Source of the DNA: Solobacterium sp.
GTDB lineage: Bacteria > Bacillota_I > Bacilli_A > Erysipelotrichales > Erysipelotrichaceae
Assembly: GCA_017512725.1 (NCBI GenBank)
Contig: JAFWEW010000022.1
Coordinates: 62,001 to 126,000, forward strand
Length of the DNA stretch: 64,000 nt
Direction of reading: 5' to 3'
Below, in pieces: positions 14,502 to 22,700 of the stretch. The notes under the pieces were generated by a model. The model ran no database searches and was not told the origin of the DNA. It saw nothing but the letters and a program-made list of their open reading frames with translations. The position numbers were made by a program, and so were the translations under genes. Position 1 is the stretch's first letter. Every line of letters starts with the position of its first letter.

Positions 14502-16001
14502 ATGAAGAAACTATCTGCCGCAAAACTGGCCGGGACCGTAGTAACCCTGCGGAAAAAACAGGACATGACACAGCTTCAGCTGGCTCAGGCCGCCGGCATG
14601 AACAGGTCGATGCTGAGCAGACTGGAATCCGGAGAATACACCCCTTCAATTGATCAGCTTCAGTCCCTGGCTTCCGTTCTGGGATTTGATCCGACGGATA
14701 TGTTTGAAGAACAGCCGTCAGAGGATCCTGAACCCGTCCCTGATTCCTTCTGCATTGCTGTCGCCGGTACCGGCTATGTCGGTCTTTCCCTGGCGGTGCT
14801 GCTGTCTCAGCACAACCAGGTAACCGCGGTTGATATTCTGGAAGACAAAGTCCATAAACTGAACCAATATATCTCCCCGATTCAGGATGAATATATTGAA
14901 CAGTATCTGAAGGAAGCCCGGGAAGGAACACGGAAGCTGAACCTTTCTGCCACGACGGATGGGGCCGCTGCCTATGCGGATGCGGATTTTGTTATCATAG
15001 CCGCACCGACCAACTATGATCCCACACTGAATTTCTTTGACTGTTCCGCAGTGGAATCCGTAATCGAACTGATTCTTTCCAGTACGGAGAACCGGATGGA
15101 TAAGCCTTTGATTGTTATCAAATCCACGGTGCCGGTCGGATTCACTGCGTCCATGAGGAAACGCTTCCGCTATGAAAAGATCATTTTCTCTCCGGAATTC
15201 CTCAGAGAATCCAAAGCTCTGTATGACAATCTCTATCCTTCCCGCATTATTGTCGGCTGTGATGCACATACCCGGAAAGAGGCCGAATGCTTTGCCGCAC
15301 TGCTGCAGCAGGGGGCATTAAAGAAACCGGTCGAGACGATTCTCATGGGTTCCACCGAGGCAGAAGCGACCAAACTGTTTGTAAATACCTACCTTGCCCT
15401 GCGCGTCTCCTACTTTAACGAACTGGATACGTATGCAGAAATCAAGGGGCTTGATACGGCTTCCATCATCCACGGCGTCTGCCTCGATCCGAGAGTCGGT
15501 GACTACTACAACAACCCCTCGTTCGGCTATGGCGGCTACTGCCTCCCGAAAGATACTAAACAGCTTCTTGCAAACTATCAGGATGTACCGCAGAACCTGA
15601 TCCGTGCAATCGTGGAAAGCAATGCCACACGCAAGGATTTCATAGCGGACCGGGTGCTTCAGAAAGCAGAGTATTACAGCTATACCGACAACCGTTACAG
15701 CAAGACCAAAGAAAAAACCGTCACTGTCGGCATCTACCGCCTGACCATGAAGGCCAACTCCGACAACTTCCGGCAGTCTTCCATTCAGGGTGTCATGAAG
15801 CGGATCAAAGCAAAAGGCGCTTCCATCATTATTTATGAACCGACACTGGAAAACGGAAGCACCTTCTTCGGAAGTGAAGTTGTCAATCATCTGAAACGCT
15901 TCAAAAAGCTTTCCGACTGTATTATTGCCAACCGCTATGATTCTTCGCTGGATGATGTGAAGGACAAGGTTTATACCCGCGATATCTTCCAGAGAGACTG
16001 A
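14502..16001 (+). CDS. UDP-glucose 6-dehydrogenase with N-terminal Cro/C1 HTH domain
   Basis: 499 residues. Residues about 8-65 are a complete XRE-type helix-turn-helix ([38 protein letters not shown]). Residues 82-499 are a full nucleotide-sugar dehydrogenase: NAD-binding GTGYVGLS at 89-96, STVPVGFT near 208-215, FSPEFLRES near 229-237, and [10 protein letters not shown] with catalytic Cys347 and Lys350. The enzyme part would oxidise UDP-glucose to UDP-glucuronate; ManNAc is a less likely substrate. Domain order HTH-dehydrogenase suggests a metabolic enzyme that also binds DNA, with the inverted repeat before its start as a natural target. GGAGGTC precedes the ATG. Confidence 0.9.
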   Translation: MKKLSAAKLAGTVVTLRKKQDMTQLQLAQAAGMNRSMLSRLESGEYTPSIDQLQSLASVLGFDPTDMFEEQPSEDPEPVPDSFCIAVAGTGYVGLSLAVLLSQHNQVTAVDILEDKVHKLNQYISPIQDEYIEQYLKEAREGTRKLNLSATTDGAAAYADADFVIIAAPTNYDPTLNFFDCSAVESVIELILSSTENRMDKPLIVIKSTVPVGFTASMRKRFRYEKIIFSPEFLRESKALYDNLYPSRIIVGCDAHTRKEAECFAALLQQGALKKPVETILMGSTEAEATKLFVNTYLALRVSYFNELDTYAEIKGLDTASIIHGVCLDPRVGDYYNNPSFGYGGYCLPKDTKQLLANYQDVPQNLIRAIVESNATRKDFIADRVLQKAEYYSYTDNRYSKTKEKTVTVGIYRLTMKANSDNFRQSSIQGVMKRIKAKGASIIIYEPTLENGSTFFGSEVVNHLKRFKKLSDCIIANRYDSSLDDVKDKVYTRDIFQRD

Positions 16002-16023
16002 AACGGACCTGCTGGTCCGTTTC
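16001..16023. terminator. Hairpin between convergent genes
   Basis: Stem AAACGGACC/GGTCCGTTT with TGCT loop. The following T run is broken (CTCATTTC), so termination efficiency is uncertain. It sits between the dehydrogenase and the lipid kinase, which converge. Confidence 0.55.
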
Positions 16024-16923
16024 TCATTTCAGAAGCCTGATTTTCTGTTTTTTCACTGAGATGGCTGCCTTCTCAACATCGCCGGCAAATTCACCGTCGA
16101 GTGTCCATCCGGTCTTTTCGCCGAATGTAAAGGTCACCTTGCGGGTGGAGAACAGTTTTACATGTTTATTGGACTTCGCTCTCAGATCTCCGCTCAGCAG
16201 TGTTCCCGTGATTTCCAGAAGATCTGCGAGACTGTCCGGTGCTTTGATGAGTACCACTTCAAAGAGGCCGTCACTAAGCGATACATTCTCCAGGATCGGG
16301 GTGCGGATGCCGGCAACGGAATAACAGTTGCTGACAGAACCATACATATAGGTTCCTTCCCCGCAGAATTCATCGCTTTCAATCTTCACTCTGATCCGTG
16401 AACTCAGTCCATCGGGAAGCGACTGAAACGAATTCAGGGCATAGGCCGTATATCCCAGCACATTCTTTGCTTCCTGGGGTGTGTTGTAGCTGACATCCGT
16501 AAGTGCGCCGAACGCCGCAACATACGTAAAATACTCCTTATTGAACAACCCCACATCCAGTTTGACCTGCTCTCCCCGGATCAGCTTTTCCGAGGAAGGG
16601 TGTTCAACGGAAAGATCCAGAGACTTCGCAAAGTCATTCGTGGTACCGCATGGGATATAGGAAACCGGCTGATCGCAGCCTCCTTTGATCATGCCGTTAA
16701 CCGTATGATGTAGCGTACCGTCTCCGCCTACACATACGCAGAGATCAAAGTCTTCTTTCCGTTCTTTCAGATATTCTGCGAGATCCAGATTTTTGTCACT
16801 CCCGACCGGGATGACCCTCGCTTCATATCCTTCGTCATACAGCTCCTCAATGATCCGGTACGCATTGCGCCGGCCAAAACTGTTCCCGGCCTTCCCGTTC
16901 AGCAGCAGTATTGCTTTTTTCAT
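16024..16923 (-). CDS. Diacylglycerol/lipid kinase family protein
   Basis: 299 residues, the normal length for the YegS/DgkB/BmrU group. N-terminal LLLNGKAGNSFGRR, the nucleotide-binding VGGDGTLHHTVNG at about 65-77 and PCGTTNDFAKSL near 91-102 are conserved, and the C-terminal half shows the expected DGLFEVVLI and TLDGEF blocks. It phosphorylates diacylglycerol or a related lipid at the inner membrane face. It is the last gene of a transcript that begins with the EFR1-type ferredoxin and includes the lipoprotein, 20 bases upstream. No strong ribosome site is visible. Confidence 0.9.
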   Translation of the reverse strand: MKKAILLLNGKAGNSFGRRNAYRIIEELYDEGYEARVIPVGSDKNLDLAEYLKERKEDFDLCVCVGGDGTLHHTVNGMIKGGCDQPVSYIPCGTTNDFAKSLDLSVEHPSSEKLIRGEQVKLDVGLFNKEYFTYVAAFGALTDVSYNTPQEAKNVLGYTAYALNSFQSLPDGLSSRIRVKIESDEFCGEGTYMYGSVSNCYSVAGIRTPILENVSLSDGLFEVVLIKAPDSLADLLEITGTLLSGDLRAKSNKHVKLFSTRKVTFTFGEKTGWTLDGEFAGDVEKAAISVKKQKIRLLK

Positions 16924-16943
16924 AAGTCTGCGGCTGTGTCTGC

Positions 16944-17531
16944 TTAATTAAATCCTTCCGGAAGTTCCACAGATGCCACCTTCCATGTACCGTCTGCTTC
17001 CTTGAAGCCGATCATCGCAAAGCTTCCTTCCTGCGGCTCCTGCATCAGTGTGAACTGCACCTTTGCCTGATCGTCTCCGGTCATTTCATAGGAATCCGGG
17101 TCAATGCCGTAATAGCCGTAGCCTTTCCCACCGCGTATTGCGCAGAACTTGTCATCGACCATCTGGAAATCGTTGAGCAGGGAGGATTCCTCAAGAAGCT
17201 TCTCATCCACGTAAACAGCGAGATATTCTTTCAGTTCGTCCGCATCCGCAAAGTTCTTCACTTCGTAGTATCTGGCAACGTCATCTTCTTTGTACGGCGT
17301 GTTCCAGTCGCACTCTGCACCGAAGGTTTCATCCATCACTGAAGCATATACCTTCAGCAGTGTTTTGACTCCCTCATCATCCAGTGTCGTTACCGGGGGA
17401 TACTTTGCGGTTTCCGTTTCCACCGTCGGTTCTGCATCCGTCGTCTGCGGTTCTGCTGTTTCTTCCGGTTTTTTCGCACAGGCCGAAAGCGCAAGCAGAC
17501 ATACAGCTGCAATCGTCATCAGTTTTTTCAT
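16944..17531 (-). CDS. Lipoprotein of unknown function
   Basis: 195 residues. Signal peptide MKKLMTIAAVCLLALSAC with lipobox LSAC, lipidated cysteine at residue 18, followed by a low-complexity acidic/threonine linker to about residue 45. The mature part contains short beta/alpha segments with a YYGIDPDSYEMTGDD loop and resembles small secreted NTF2-like or DUF4878-type lipoproteins, but I cannot assign a family. The ATG start has GGAG 5 bases upstream; a GTG two codons earlier is less likely. It lies between the ferredoxin and lipid-kinase genes. Confidence 0.75.
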   Translation of the reverse strand: MKKLMTIAAVCLLALSACAKKPEETAEPQTTDAEPTVETETAKYPPVTTLDDEGVKTLLKVYASVMDETFGAECDWNTPYKEDDVARYYEVKNFADADELKEYLAVYVDEKLLEESSLLNDFQMVDDKFCAIRGGKGYGYYGIDPDSYEMTGDDQAKVQFTLMQEPQEGSFAMIGFKEADGTWKVASVELPEGFN

Positions 17532-17550
17532 AATCACTCCATCTCCTTCT

Positions 17551-18336
17551 TTATGAGTCTATGTGAATAATATCTTTCATCAGTTCTTCTGCACGGATGT
17601 TCGGATTGTGATAATGCTCACGCTGATCGGTAATCTTCCCGATCGAAATCGCATTTTCAGGGCAGTATTGCAGGCAGCCGAGACATTGGATGCAGTTTGT
17701 TCCGATCGATGCCTTTCCGTTTTCGATCCGGATATTGTTTCTCGGGCATAACCGGACACACTGTCCGCAGGCAATGCAGGCATCCGAAACCTTAAACTGT
17801 GCTGCTTTCTTCTCTGCGATCCTGGTCCAGACTTTATTTTCCGCTGCGTTCAGCGCATTGTTCGGCGGGAGCCGGTCCGTTGTCTTTCCTGCAAGTACAT
17901 CCGCTGCGATTTCCGCTGCCAGCCGCTCGCTCCGTTTCTGTGCTTCTTCGATGCCCATCCTTGGCATCATCAGGTCATGCGGGAACAGCCAGATGCAGCT
18001 GCACTGGTGCGTTACCGTCTTCCAGTAGTTCAGAGGAATGATATTGTTCAGACGGCTGAGGCCGGTTCCGGCATAAGATGCCGACGAACTGATGCCAAAT
18101 GTGTAGGCATCCGGATTCACTTTGAGCGTCGCCGCATAAAACAGAAAGTCTTCCGGAGCACCGCCGCCGTAACACGGGAATACAAAGCCAACCCGCTCTG
18201 CCCCGCTCACATCGGTTATCGTGGGTTTCGAACGCATCATAATGATATCCGCGCCGCCAATTCCCTTTGCGATATTCTTTGCAAGATCCAGGCAGTTGCC
18301 GGTACCGGAATAACAGAAAATAACATTCTTTTGCAT
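17551..18336 (-). CDS. EFR1-family flavodoxin/ferredoxin fusion
   Basis: 261 residues. A flavodoxin-like N-terminus with the phosphate loop YSGTGNCLDLA at about 9-19 and a loop VFPCYGGGAPEDF is followed by a bacterial 2[4Fe-4S] ferredoxin domain, with CIACGQCVRLCP and CIQCLGCLQYCP near residues 185-225. This architecture is typical of EFR1-type ferredoxins in anaerobic Bacillota. It would carry electrons in the cytoplasm; its redox partner is unknown. AAGGTGA precedes the ATG. A long inverted repeat lies in its leader. Confidence 0.85.
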   Translation of the reverse strand: MQKNVIFCYSGTGNCLDLAKNIAKGIGGADIIMMRSKPTITDVSGAERVGFVFPCYGGGAPEDFLFYAATLKVNPDAYTFGISSSASYAGTGLSRLNNIIPLNYWKTVTHQCSCIWLFPHDLMMPRMGIEEAQKRSERLAAEIAADVLAGKTTDRLPPNNALNAAENKVWTRIAEKKAAQFKVSDACIACGQCVRLCPRNNIRIENGKASIGTNCIQCLGCLQYCPENAISIGKITDQREHYHNPNIRAEELMKDIIHIDS

Positions 18337-18360
18337 AAAATGATCACCTTCTCTTCCAGT

Positions 18361-18386
18361 CGTTCTGAAATCCGATGTTCAGAACG
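18361..18386. promoter_or_regulatory. Inverted repeat in the ferredoxin operon leader
   Basis: CGTTCTGAA-N8-TTCAGAACG, a perfect 9-bp inverted repeat, between an extended TACAAT-like -10 (upstream) and the ribosome site of the ferredoxin gene. It could be an operator or an mRNA hairpin. Confidence 0.6.
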
Positions 18387-18448
18387 TTTTTCTGTTTCCA
18401 TTGTAACATCGATCATTCCCAGTTCCCGCAATGAAAAAGAGAGCGGTC

Positions 18449-18859
18449 TCAGCCGTTCTCCGTTTCTTCCTCTTCAAAGACTGCCTTCATCCATTTGTCC
18501 AGCGAATACTGGATCTGCCTGCGGGAAAGGCCGTAATCCTCTCCGACCTCTGTCTGTGTCTTGCCGTTCATATAAAGCGCATGTACCACATCATAGGCCT
18601 GCACACCGCATCTGCTCAGCAGGTTCTGCATGGTTTCTTCCACCGCCTGCACATTTTCCTTCAGAAACTGGTACAGCTCCATCATGCCGCTGCCAAAATC
18701 ATCCGACAGATCGATCTTGAAATGGTCTTCTTCGAACTCCATCTCCTTCAGCGCCGGATACTGCGATTCCAGTTCCTCCAGCCGCTGCTTCTCGATCGGA
18801 TATGCGCGGCAGCTGTTCTGAAAGACTGCCAGTTTCTGCTTGAACTCTTCCTGTGTCAT
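18449..18859 (-). CDS. Small protein with sigma region 4-like HTH at the C-terminus
   Basis: 136 residues. The N-terminal 90 residues are acidic and helical. Residues about 92-128 contain ALYMNGKTQTEVGEDYGLSR followed by RQIQYSLDKWMK, which looks like a sigma-70 region 4 or phage ArpU/DUF1492 type helix-turn-helix. It is the last gene of a three-gene unit, 8 bases after the GNAT fusion. There is no other recognisable domain; a transcriptional role is inference. Confidence 0.6.
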   Translation of the reverse strand: MTQEEFKQKLAVFQNSCRAYPIEKQRLEELESQYPALKEMEFEEDHFKIDLSDDFGSGMMELYQFLKENVQAVEETMQNLLSRCGVQAYDVVHALYMNGKTQTEVGEDYGLSRRQIQYSLDKWMKAVFEEEETENG

Positions 18860-18867
18860 ATCTTCGT

Positions 18868-19650
18868 TCAGCTGACCTTGTGATCTTCGAGCCAGATGAT
18901 ACGGGTATCAAAATACTGCTCGATTACCCCTATGGTATCGATGACTTCCTGACGGTCACAGGTACCGTCCTTTGTGACGATCCATTTCGATTCACAGTCA
19001 TTGCGGCGGAAAACCACTGCCGCAACGATTCCGGAAAACGTATCAACTGGTTCATAGACGCCGATAATATAGGCGTCCTGATATTCGCCGTCTGCGGCCA
19101 GCACCTCCTCAACATAACCATAGTTACATGGGTATTCGGTATCCGGGTAATGGGGATGCAGACTGCCGTAAGGCCGGTCAACGGTCACGGTTACCCGGCG
19201 GCCAAGTGCTTCTTCAACCATCAGATATTCCATTGGAACCGAAGTGATGCCGTCTCTTGTTTCGGCCGGTCCATAAGCCTCAAATCCGACTGCTTCATAA
19301 AACCCGGCTGCAGAGTCTGCGGAATTGACGGTAATACGGGTTACCGCATGTTTCCTGGCCTCTTCTTTAAATGCCTGAAACAGTCTGGAAGCGATTCCGG
19401 TCTTCTGATATTCCTTTCGGACAAACAGCAGCGCCAGATGATAATCTTCGGTATAGCCCAGCACACCTTCCAGTGCCGCATCATAAGCCCCGAAAAAGTC
19501 CAGAAGTTCTCCCTTTGCGGAAACAAACTCCAGAAACGCTTTTGCGCCTTCCCGCGGATATCCGAGGTTCCCTTCTGCGAAAAATACTTCTTTGACAAGG
19601 TTCAGCGCATCATATCGTTCTTCCTGATCGAGTTTCCGAATCGTAATCAT
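18868..19650 (-). CDS. GNAT acetyltransferase fused to inorganic pyrophosphatase-like domain
   Basis: 260 residues. Residues 1 to about 145 are a GNAT fold with the acetyl-CoA loop EYQKTGIASRLFQAF at 80-94 and a GFYEAVGFEAYG end. Residues 151-260 match the short soluble pyrophosphatase-type module (VTVTVDRPYGSLHP, EYPCNYGYV, ADGEYQDAYIIGVYEP near 186-201). Such short PPase-like proteins usually stand alone. The ATG overlaps the stop of the SseB-like gene (ATGA). The acetyl acceptor is unknown, and whether the second module hydrolyses pyrophosphate is open. Confidence 0.75.
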   Translation of the reverse strand: MITIRKLDQEERYDALNLVKEVFFAEGNLGYPREGAKAFLEFVSAKGELLDFFGAYDAALEGVLGYTEDYHLALLFVRKEYQKTGIASRLFQAFKEEARKHAVTRITVNSADSAAGFYEAVGFEAYGPAETRDGITSVPMEYLMVEEALGRRVTVTVDRPYGSLHPHYPDTEYPCNYGYVEEVLAADGEYQDAYIIGVYEPVDTFSGIVAAVVFRRNDCESKWIVTKDGTCDRQEVIDTIGVIEQYFDTRIIWLEDHKVS

Positions 19651-20462
19651 ATATTCAGTTCCCGATCATAAAGCGCCACTGCACCGCTGACCGCTTTTTT
19701 CTCCAGCTCGTCATTATACTTGAGCACCTGTACCGGAATGTTCTTTGACAGCGGTTCTGCGGCAGCCTTCAGGCTTTCTTCCAGCTCCTGAGAATACTTG
19801 TCCGCTTCAACGATCAGCGCAAAGTTCACATTCATGCCAATCATCATCTGCTTGAACCATACCCGGCTGATCTCCGGAATCGTACCGCATACTTCATAGA
19901 CTGCGTTGACCAGTGCGGTCGGATAGATACGAGGCTCCTCGAACCGTACAGCAACTCCGGCCGGAACTTCGCCCTTTTTGACCGGTGCAGCAGGAGCTCC
20001 GACGGCAGAAGCCTTCTGCGAGTTCAGCTTGCTGATAAGGTCACGGGGAAGAACGATGTTGCTGGAAAATGCATTCACTGCCAGACCCGCCGCCTGTCCG
20101 CGGGCATCCCGGAAGATCGGCTCATATTCTTTCAGCGTCCGGACAATGAATGCCCGGTTCTCCCCTTCCGGAAGGTTCATGCGCTTGGCTTCCTCTTCAT
20201 CCGTGAATGCCGGGAAGAAGCTCTTTCCGTCCGGAGTATTGATCATCACGAAGCGAAGCTGAAGATTCGGCTGTTCGCCCGCAAACTGCACCGGCACAAG
20301 AAAGTGCGCCTTCTGCAGTTCTTCAAACATCTTTATTTCATTTTCTCTGGTGCGGGCCTGTTTCGCCGCCTCCATAGCCTGTTTCAGACTGTCATTTCGA
20401 ATGTCTTTCGCGTCTACCCGCCGGATCTGCGGAACGCTCTGTTTCTTTTTCTTTTTTGCCAT
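19647..20462 (-). CDS. SseB-family protein
   Basis: 271 residues. Begins with a lysine-rich tract (MAKKKKKQS). The central part (QKAHFLVPVQF, RFVMINTPDGKSFFPAFTDE, FIVRTLKEYEPIF) matches the SseB N-terminal domain, and the last third (RVWFKQMMIGMNVNFALIVE) the SseB C-terminal domain. The family is linked to serine sensitivity and to small secreted-protein regulation but has no defined biochemical role. GGGAG precedes the ATG; a longer in-frame start is rejected. First gene of a three-gene unit and divergent from the rhomboid gene. Confidence 0.8.
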   Translation of the reverse strand: MAKKKKKQSVPQIRRVDAKDIRNDSLKQAMEAAKQARTRENEIKMFEELQKAHFLVPVQFAGEQPNLQLRFVMINTPDGKSFFPAFTDEEEAKRMNLPEGENRAFIVRTLKEYEPIFRDARGQAAGLAVNAFSSNIVLPRDLISKLNSQKASAVGAPAAPVKKGEVPAGVAVRFEEPRIYPTALVNAVYEVCGTIPEISRVWFKQMMIGMNVNFALIVEADKYSQELEESLKAAAEPLSKNIPVQVLKYNDELEKKAVSGAVALYDRELNI

Positions 20463-20523
20463 ATTTATAACTCCCGCTGACCATTTTAGCATAAACAATA
20501 TAGGTCGATTGAAGCACCGGTAC

Positions 20524-20529
20524 TATAAT
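20524..20529 (+). promoter_or_regulatory. -10 box of the rhomboid gene
   Basis: Perfect TATAAT 21 bases before the ATG, followed by a GAGGT ribosome site. No good -35 hexamer is visible. Confidence 0.5.
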
Positions 20530-20550
20530 TATGAAATCGAGGTAACTGCT

Positions 20551-21117
20551 ATGAAAAGAATTCGTTTTAATTCTCCGGTCATACTGTCCTTTGCGATTAT
20601 TTCCGGAGTTGTTCTCGCCCTCAGCATGATGACGGGCGGCATGATCCGGGATACGTTCTTCACCTGCTATATGACTTCCTTCCGGGATCCGCTGCTCTAT
20701 CTCCGGCTGTTTACCCATGTGCTGGGACATCAGAACCTGTCGCACTATACCAGCAACATGATGATGTTCCTTCTGATCGGTCCGATTCTGGAAGAAAAGT
20801 ACGGATCTAAAAAGCTGATCGAAATCATCCTGATTGTCGCCTTTGTCACAGGCATTATTCATATCTTTCTGTTTCCGCGCATGGGACTGCTTGGTGCCAG
20901 CGGCGTTGTCTTTGCCTTTATCCTGCTGGCAAGCGTAACCGGGGACCGCTCCGGCAACGATATTCCCCTGACGATGATCATCGTTGCGGTGATCTATATC
21001 GGACAGGAGCTTTACAGCGGTCTTGTACTTTCCGACAATGTCAGCCAGCTGACCCATATCATCGGCGGCAGTATCGGTGCCGTTTACGGCATGTCGGTCA
21101 AGCCTTCCAGAAGATAA
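20551..21117 (+). CDS. Rhomboid-family intramembrane serine protease
   Basis: 188 residues, six predicted membrane segments. The rhomboid signatures are present: HQNLSHYTSNM in the second segment region, the nucleophile in LLGASGVVFAF (serine near residue 116) and the catalytic histidine in LTHIIGGSIGA near residue 168. It cleaves membrane-anchored substrates within the bilayer; targets are unknown. The chosen ATG has GAGGT upstream and follows the TATAAT; a 67-codon extension would overlap the divergent SseB gene. It is followed by htrA on the same strand, but that gene has its own promoter region. Confidence 0.88.
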   Translation: MKRIRFNSPVILSFAIISGVVLALSMMTGGMIRDTFFTCYMTSFRDPLLYLRLFTHVLGHQNLSHYTSNMMMFLLIGPILEEKYGSKKLIEIILIVAFVTGIIHIFLFPRMGLLGASGVVFAFILLASVTGDRSGNDIPLTMIIVAVIYIGQELYSGLVLSDNVSQLTHIIGGSIGAVYGMSVKPSRR

Positions 21118-21151
21118 CCACCTGTTTTCTTCTGCTATTTTTAACGGAAAC

Positions 21152-21183
21152 TTCACGTATTCTTCACATTGAAGAATTATTCT
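21152..21183 (+). promoter_or_regulatory. htrA promoter region with direct repeats
   Basis: TTCAC at 21152-21156 and 21163-21167, start to start 11 bases, i.e. one helical turn, where the -35 box should be; TATTCT at 21178-21183 is a possible -10. Tandem half-sites one turn apart upstream of a poor -35 fit an OmpR-type response regulator, as is known for htrA-like genes in other Bacillota. Confidence 0.5.
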
Positions 21184-21218
21184 CATTACGTACCAGGATA
21201 AGGAGGTCATCGTGAACT

Positions 21219-22595
21219 ATGAATGAACTTAATAACCAGTGGAAATGTGAACAGTGCGGAACGATGAATTCCGGCAATTACTGCATCAGCTGCGGAGCTC
21301 TGAAGCCCGTTGAAGTCAAAAAAGAGGAAGAGCCGCAGCCTGTTATATCAGAAAAACAGGAAGAACCGGCTGTCACCACCGCAAGCAAACCTGCGGAACC
21401 AAAGGTTTCCAGAAGCGAACCGAAGGCACAGCACATCAGTCCGGTGCTCACTGCATTAATGGCAGGTGTGATCGGACTTGGAGCCGGCTTTGGCGGCGGT
21501 TATCTTGCGGTAAAACAGTATGCCCCGAAGCAGGAGACACCGATTCAGGAATCCGTCACAACGGAAACCCCTGCCGCTTCCAGTGAAGACAACGAAAAGA
21601 ACCCTGTCGCGGTTTCTGCATCCGGTCTTTCGATTCAGGATGTGGCGGAAATGGCAAGCAAAACCGTTGTTGAGATTCAGACTGAGAATACCGCAACCGC
21701 ATTTACGTTCCTGTACGGCAATCAGACCTATACAGCGAAAGCCGCAGGTTCGGGTGTCATCCTGACGGAAGACGGATATATCATCACCAACAACCATGTC
21801 GTTGCCGATTCGGAAAAGATTGTCGTAAAGACATATGACGGCACAGAGTACGAAGCAGCACTGGTCGGAACGGATGTGAAATCCGACATCGCCGTAATCA
21901 AAATTGAAGCGTCCGGTCTCGATACAGCAATCATCGGTGATTCCGATACGCTTCGGGTCGGAGATACTGCCCTCGTCATCGGCAATCCGCTCGGCACCCT
22001 TGGCGGAACGGTAACCAGCGGCATCATCTCTGCAACAAACCGGGATATGGTCATCAATAACCAGTCGATGAATCTGATCCAGACAAATGCCGAGATCAAC
22101 AGCGGAAACTCCGGCGGCGGCATGTTCAACGATCAGGGACAGCTGGTCGGCATCGTCAACGCAAAAGACAGCGGAACATCCGGTTCCGGCGCTGTTATTG
22201 AAGGAATTGGCTTTGCGATTCCGATCAATACTGCATACAAGATCGCTCAGGATCTGATGGAAAACGGGTATGTGACAAACCGTGCAACGATTGGTGTCAG
22301 CCTTTCCACAGTAGAAGAAGACTTCTTTGAGCCGAGTACCGGCCAGACATTCAGTGCAGGTCTCTATATTAAAGAAGTATATGCCGGCAGCGGTGCAGAA
22401 GCCGCAGGCCTGCAGGCCTATGACCGGATCGTTTCGGTCGACGGCACTCCGGTCATGTCCTATACGGATCTCTCAAAGATCCTGACCAGCAAGAATGTCG
22501 GTGATACTATCGATCTTGAAATTGAACGGAATCAGGAGACACGTACCGTTACGGTCACACTGACCGGTCCGCTCTCCTCCATGCAGAACGGATAA
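21219..22595 (+). CDS. HtrA/DegP-type serine protease with N-terminal zinc ribbon
   Basis: 458 residues. Residues 8-27 hold two CxxC pairs (CEQCGTMNSGNYCISCG), a zinc ribbon facing the cytoplasm. A proline/glutamate linker and one membrane segment (about 74-98) follow, then the extracellular trypsin-like domain with histidine in ITNNHVV (about 192), aspartate in SDIAVIKI (about 223) and serine in GNSGGGMF (about 296), and one PDZ domain (about 365-450, with AGLQAYDRIVSVDG). It degrades misfolded envelope proteins. AAGGAGG lies 12 bases before the ATG; a 4-codon GTG mini-ORF overlaps the start. It ends at a strong terminator. Confidence 0.93.
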   Translation: MNELNNQWKCEQCGTMNSGNYCISCGALKPVEVKKEEEPQPVISEKQEEPAVTTASKPAEPKVSRSEPKAQHISPVLTALMAGVIGLGAGFGGGYLAVKQYAPKQETPIQESVTTETPAASSEDNEKNPVAVSASGLSIQDVAEMASKTVVEIQTENTATAFTFLYGNQTYTAKAAGSGVILTEDGYIITNNHVVADSEKIVVKTYDGTEYEAALVGTDVKSDIAVIKIEASGLDTAIIGDSDTLRVGDTALVIGNPLGTLGGTVTSGIISATNRDMVINNQSMNLIQTNAEINSGNSGGGMFNDQGQLVGIVNAKDSGTSGSGAVIEGIGFAIPINTAYKIAQDLMENGYVTNRATIGVSLSTVEEDFFEPSTGQTFSAGLYIKEVYAGSGAEAAGLQAYDRIVSVDGTPVMSYTDLSKILTSKNVGDTIDLEIERNQETRTVTVTLTGPLSSMQNG

Positions 22596-22611
22596 ACAGC
22601 ATTTCCAAATC

Positions 22612-22637
22612 AGGCAGGTTTCCTTCCTGCCTTTTTT
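22612..22637 (+). terminator. Intrinsic terminator after htrA
   Basis: AGGCAGG/CCTGCCT stem with a 7-base loop and six T residues. Confidence 0.9.
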
Positions 22638-22700
22638 CATGCTTGTTGGCACCCTGTTTTTCCGATACACTGATACGGCATTATCGAAGGAGGCATACTC

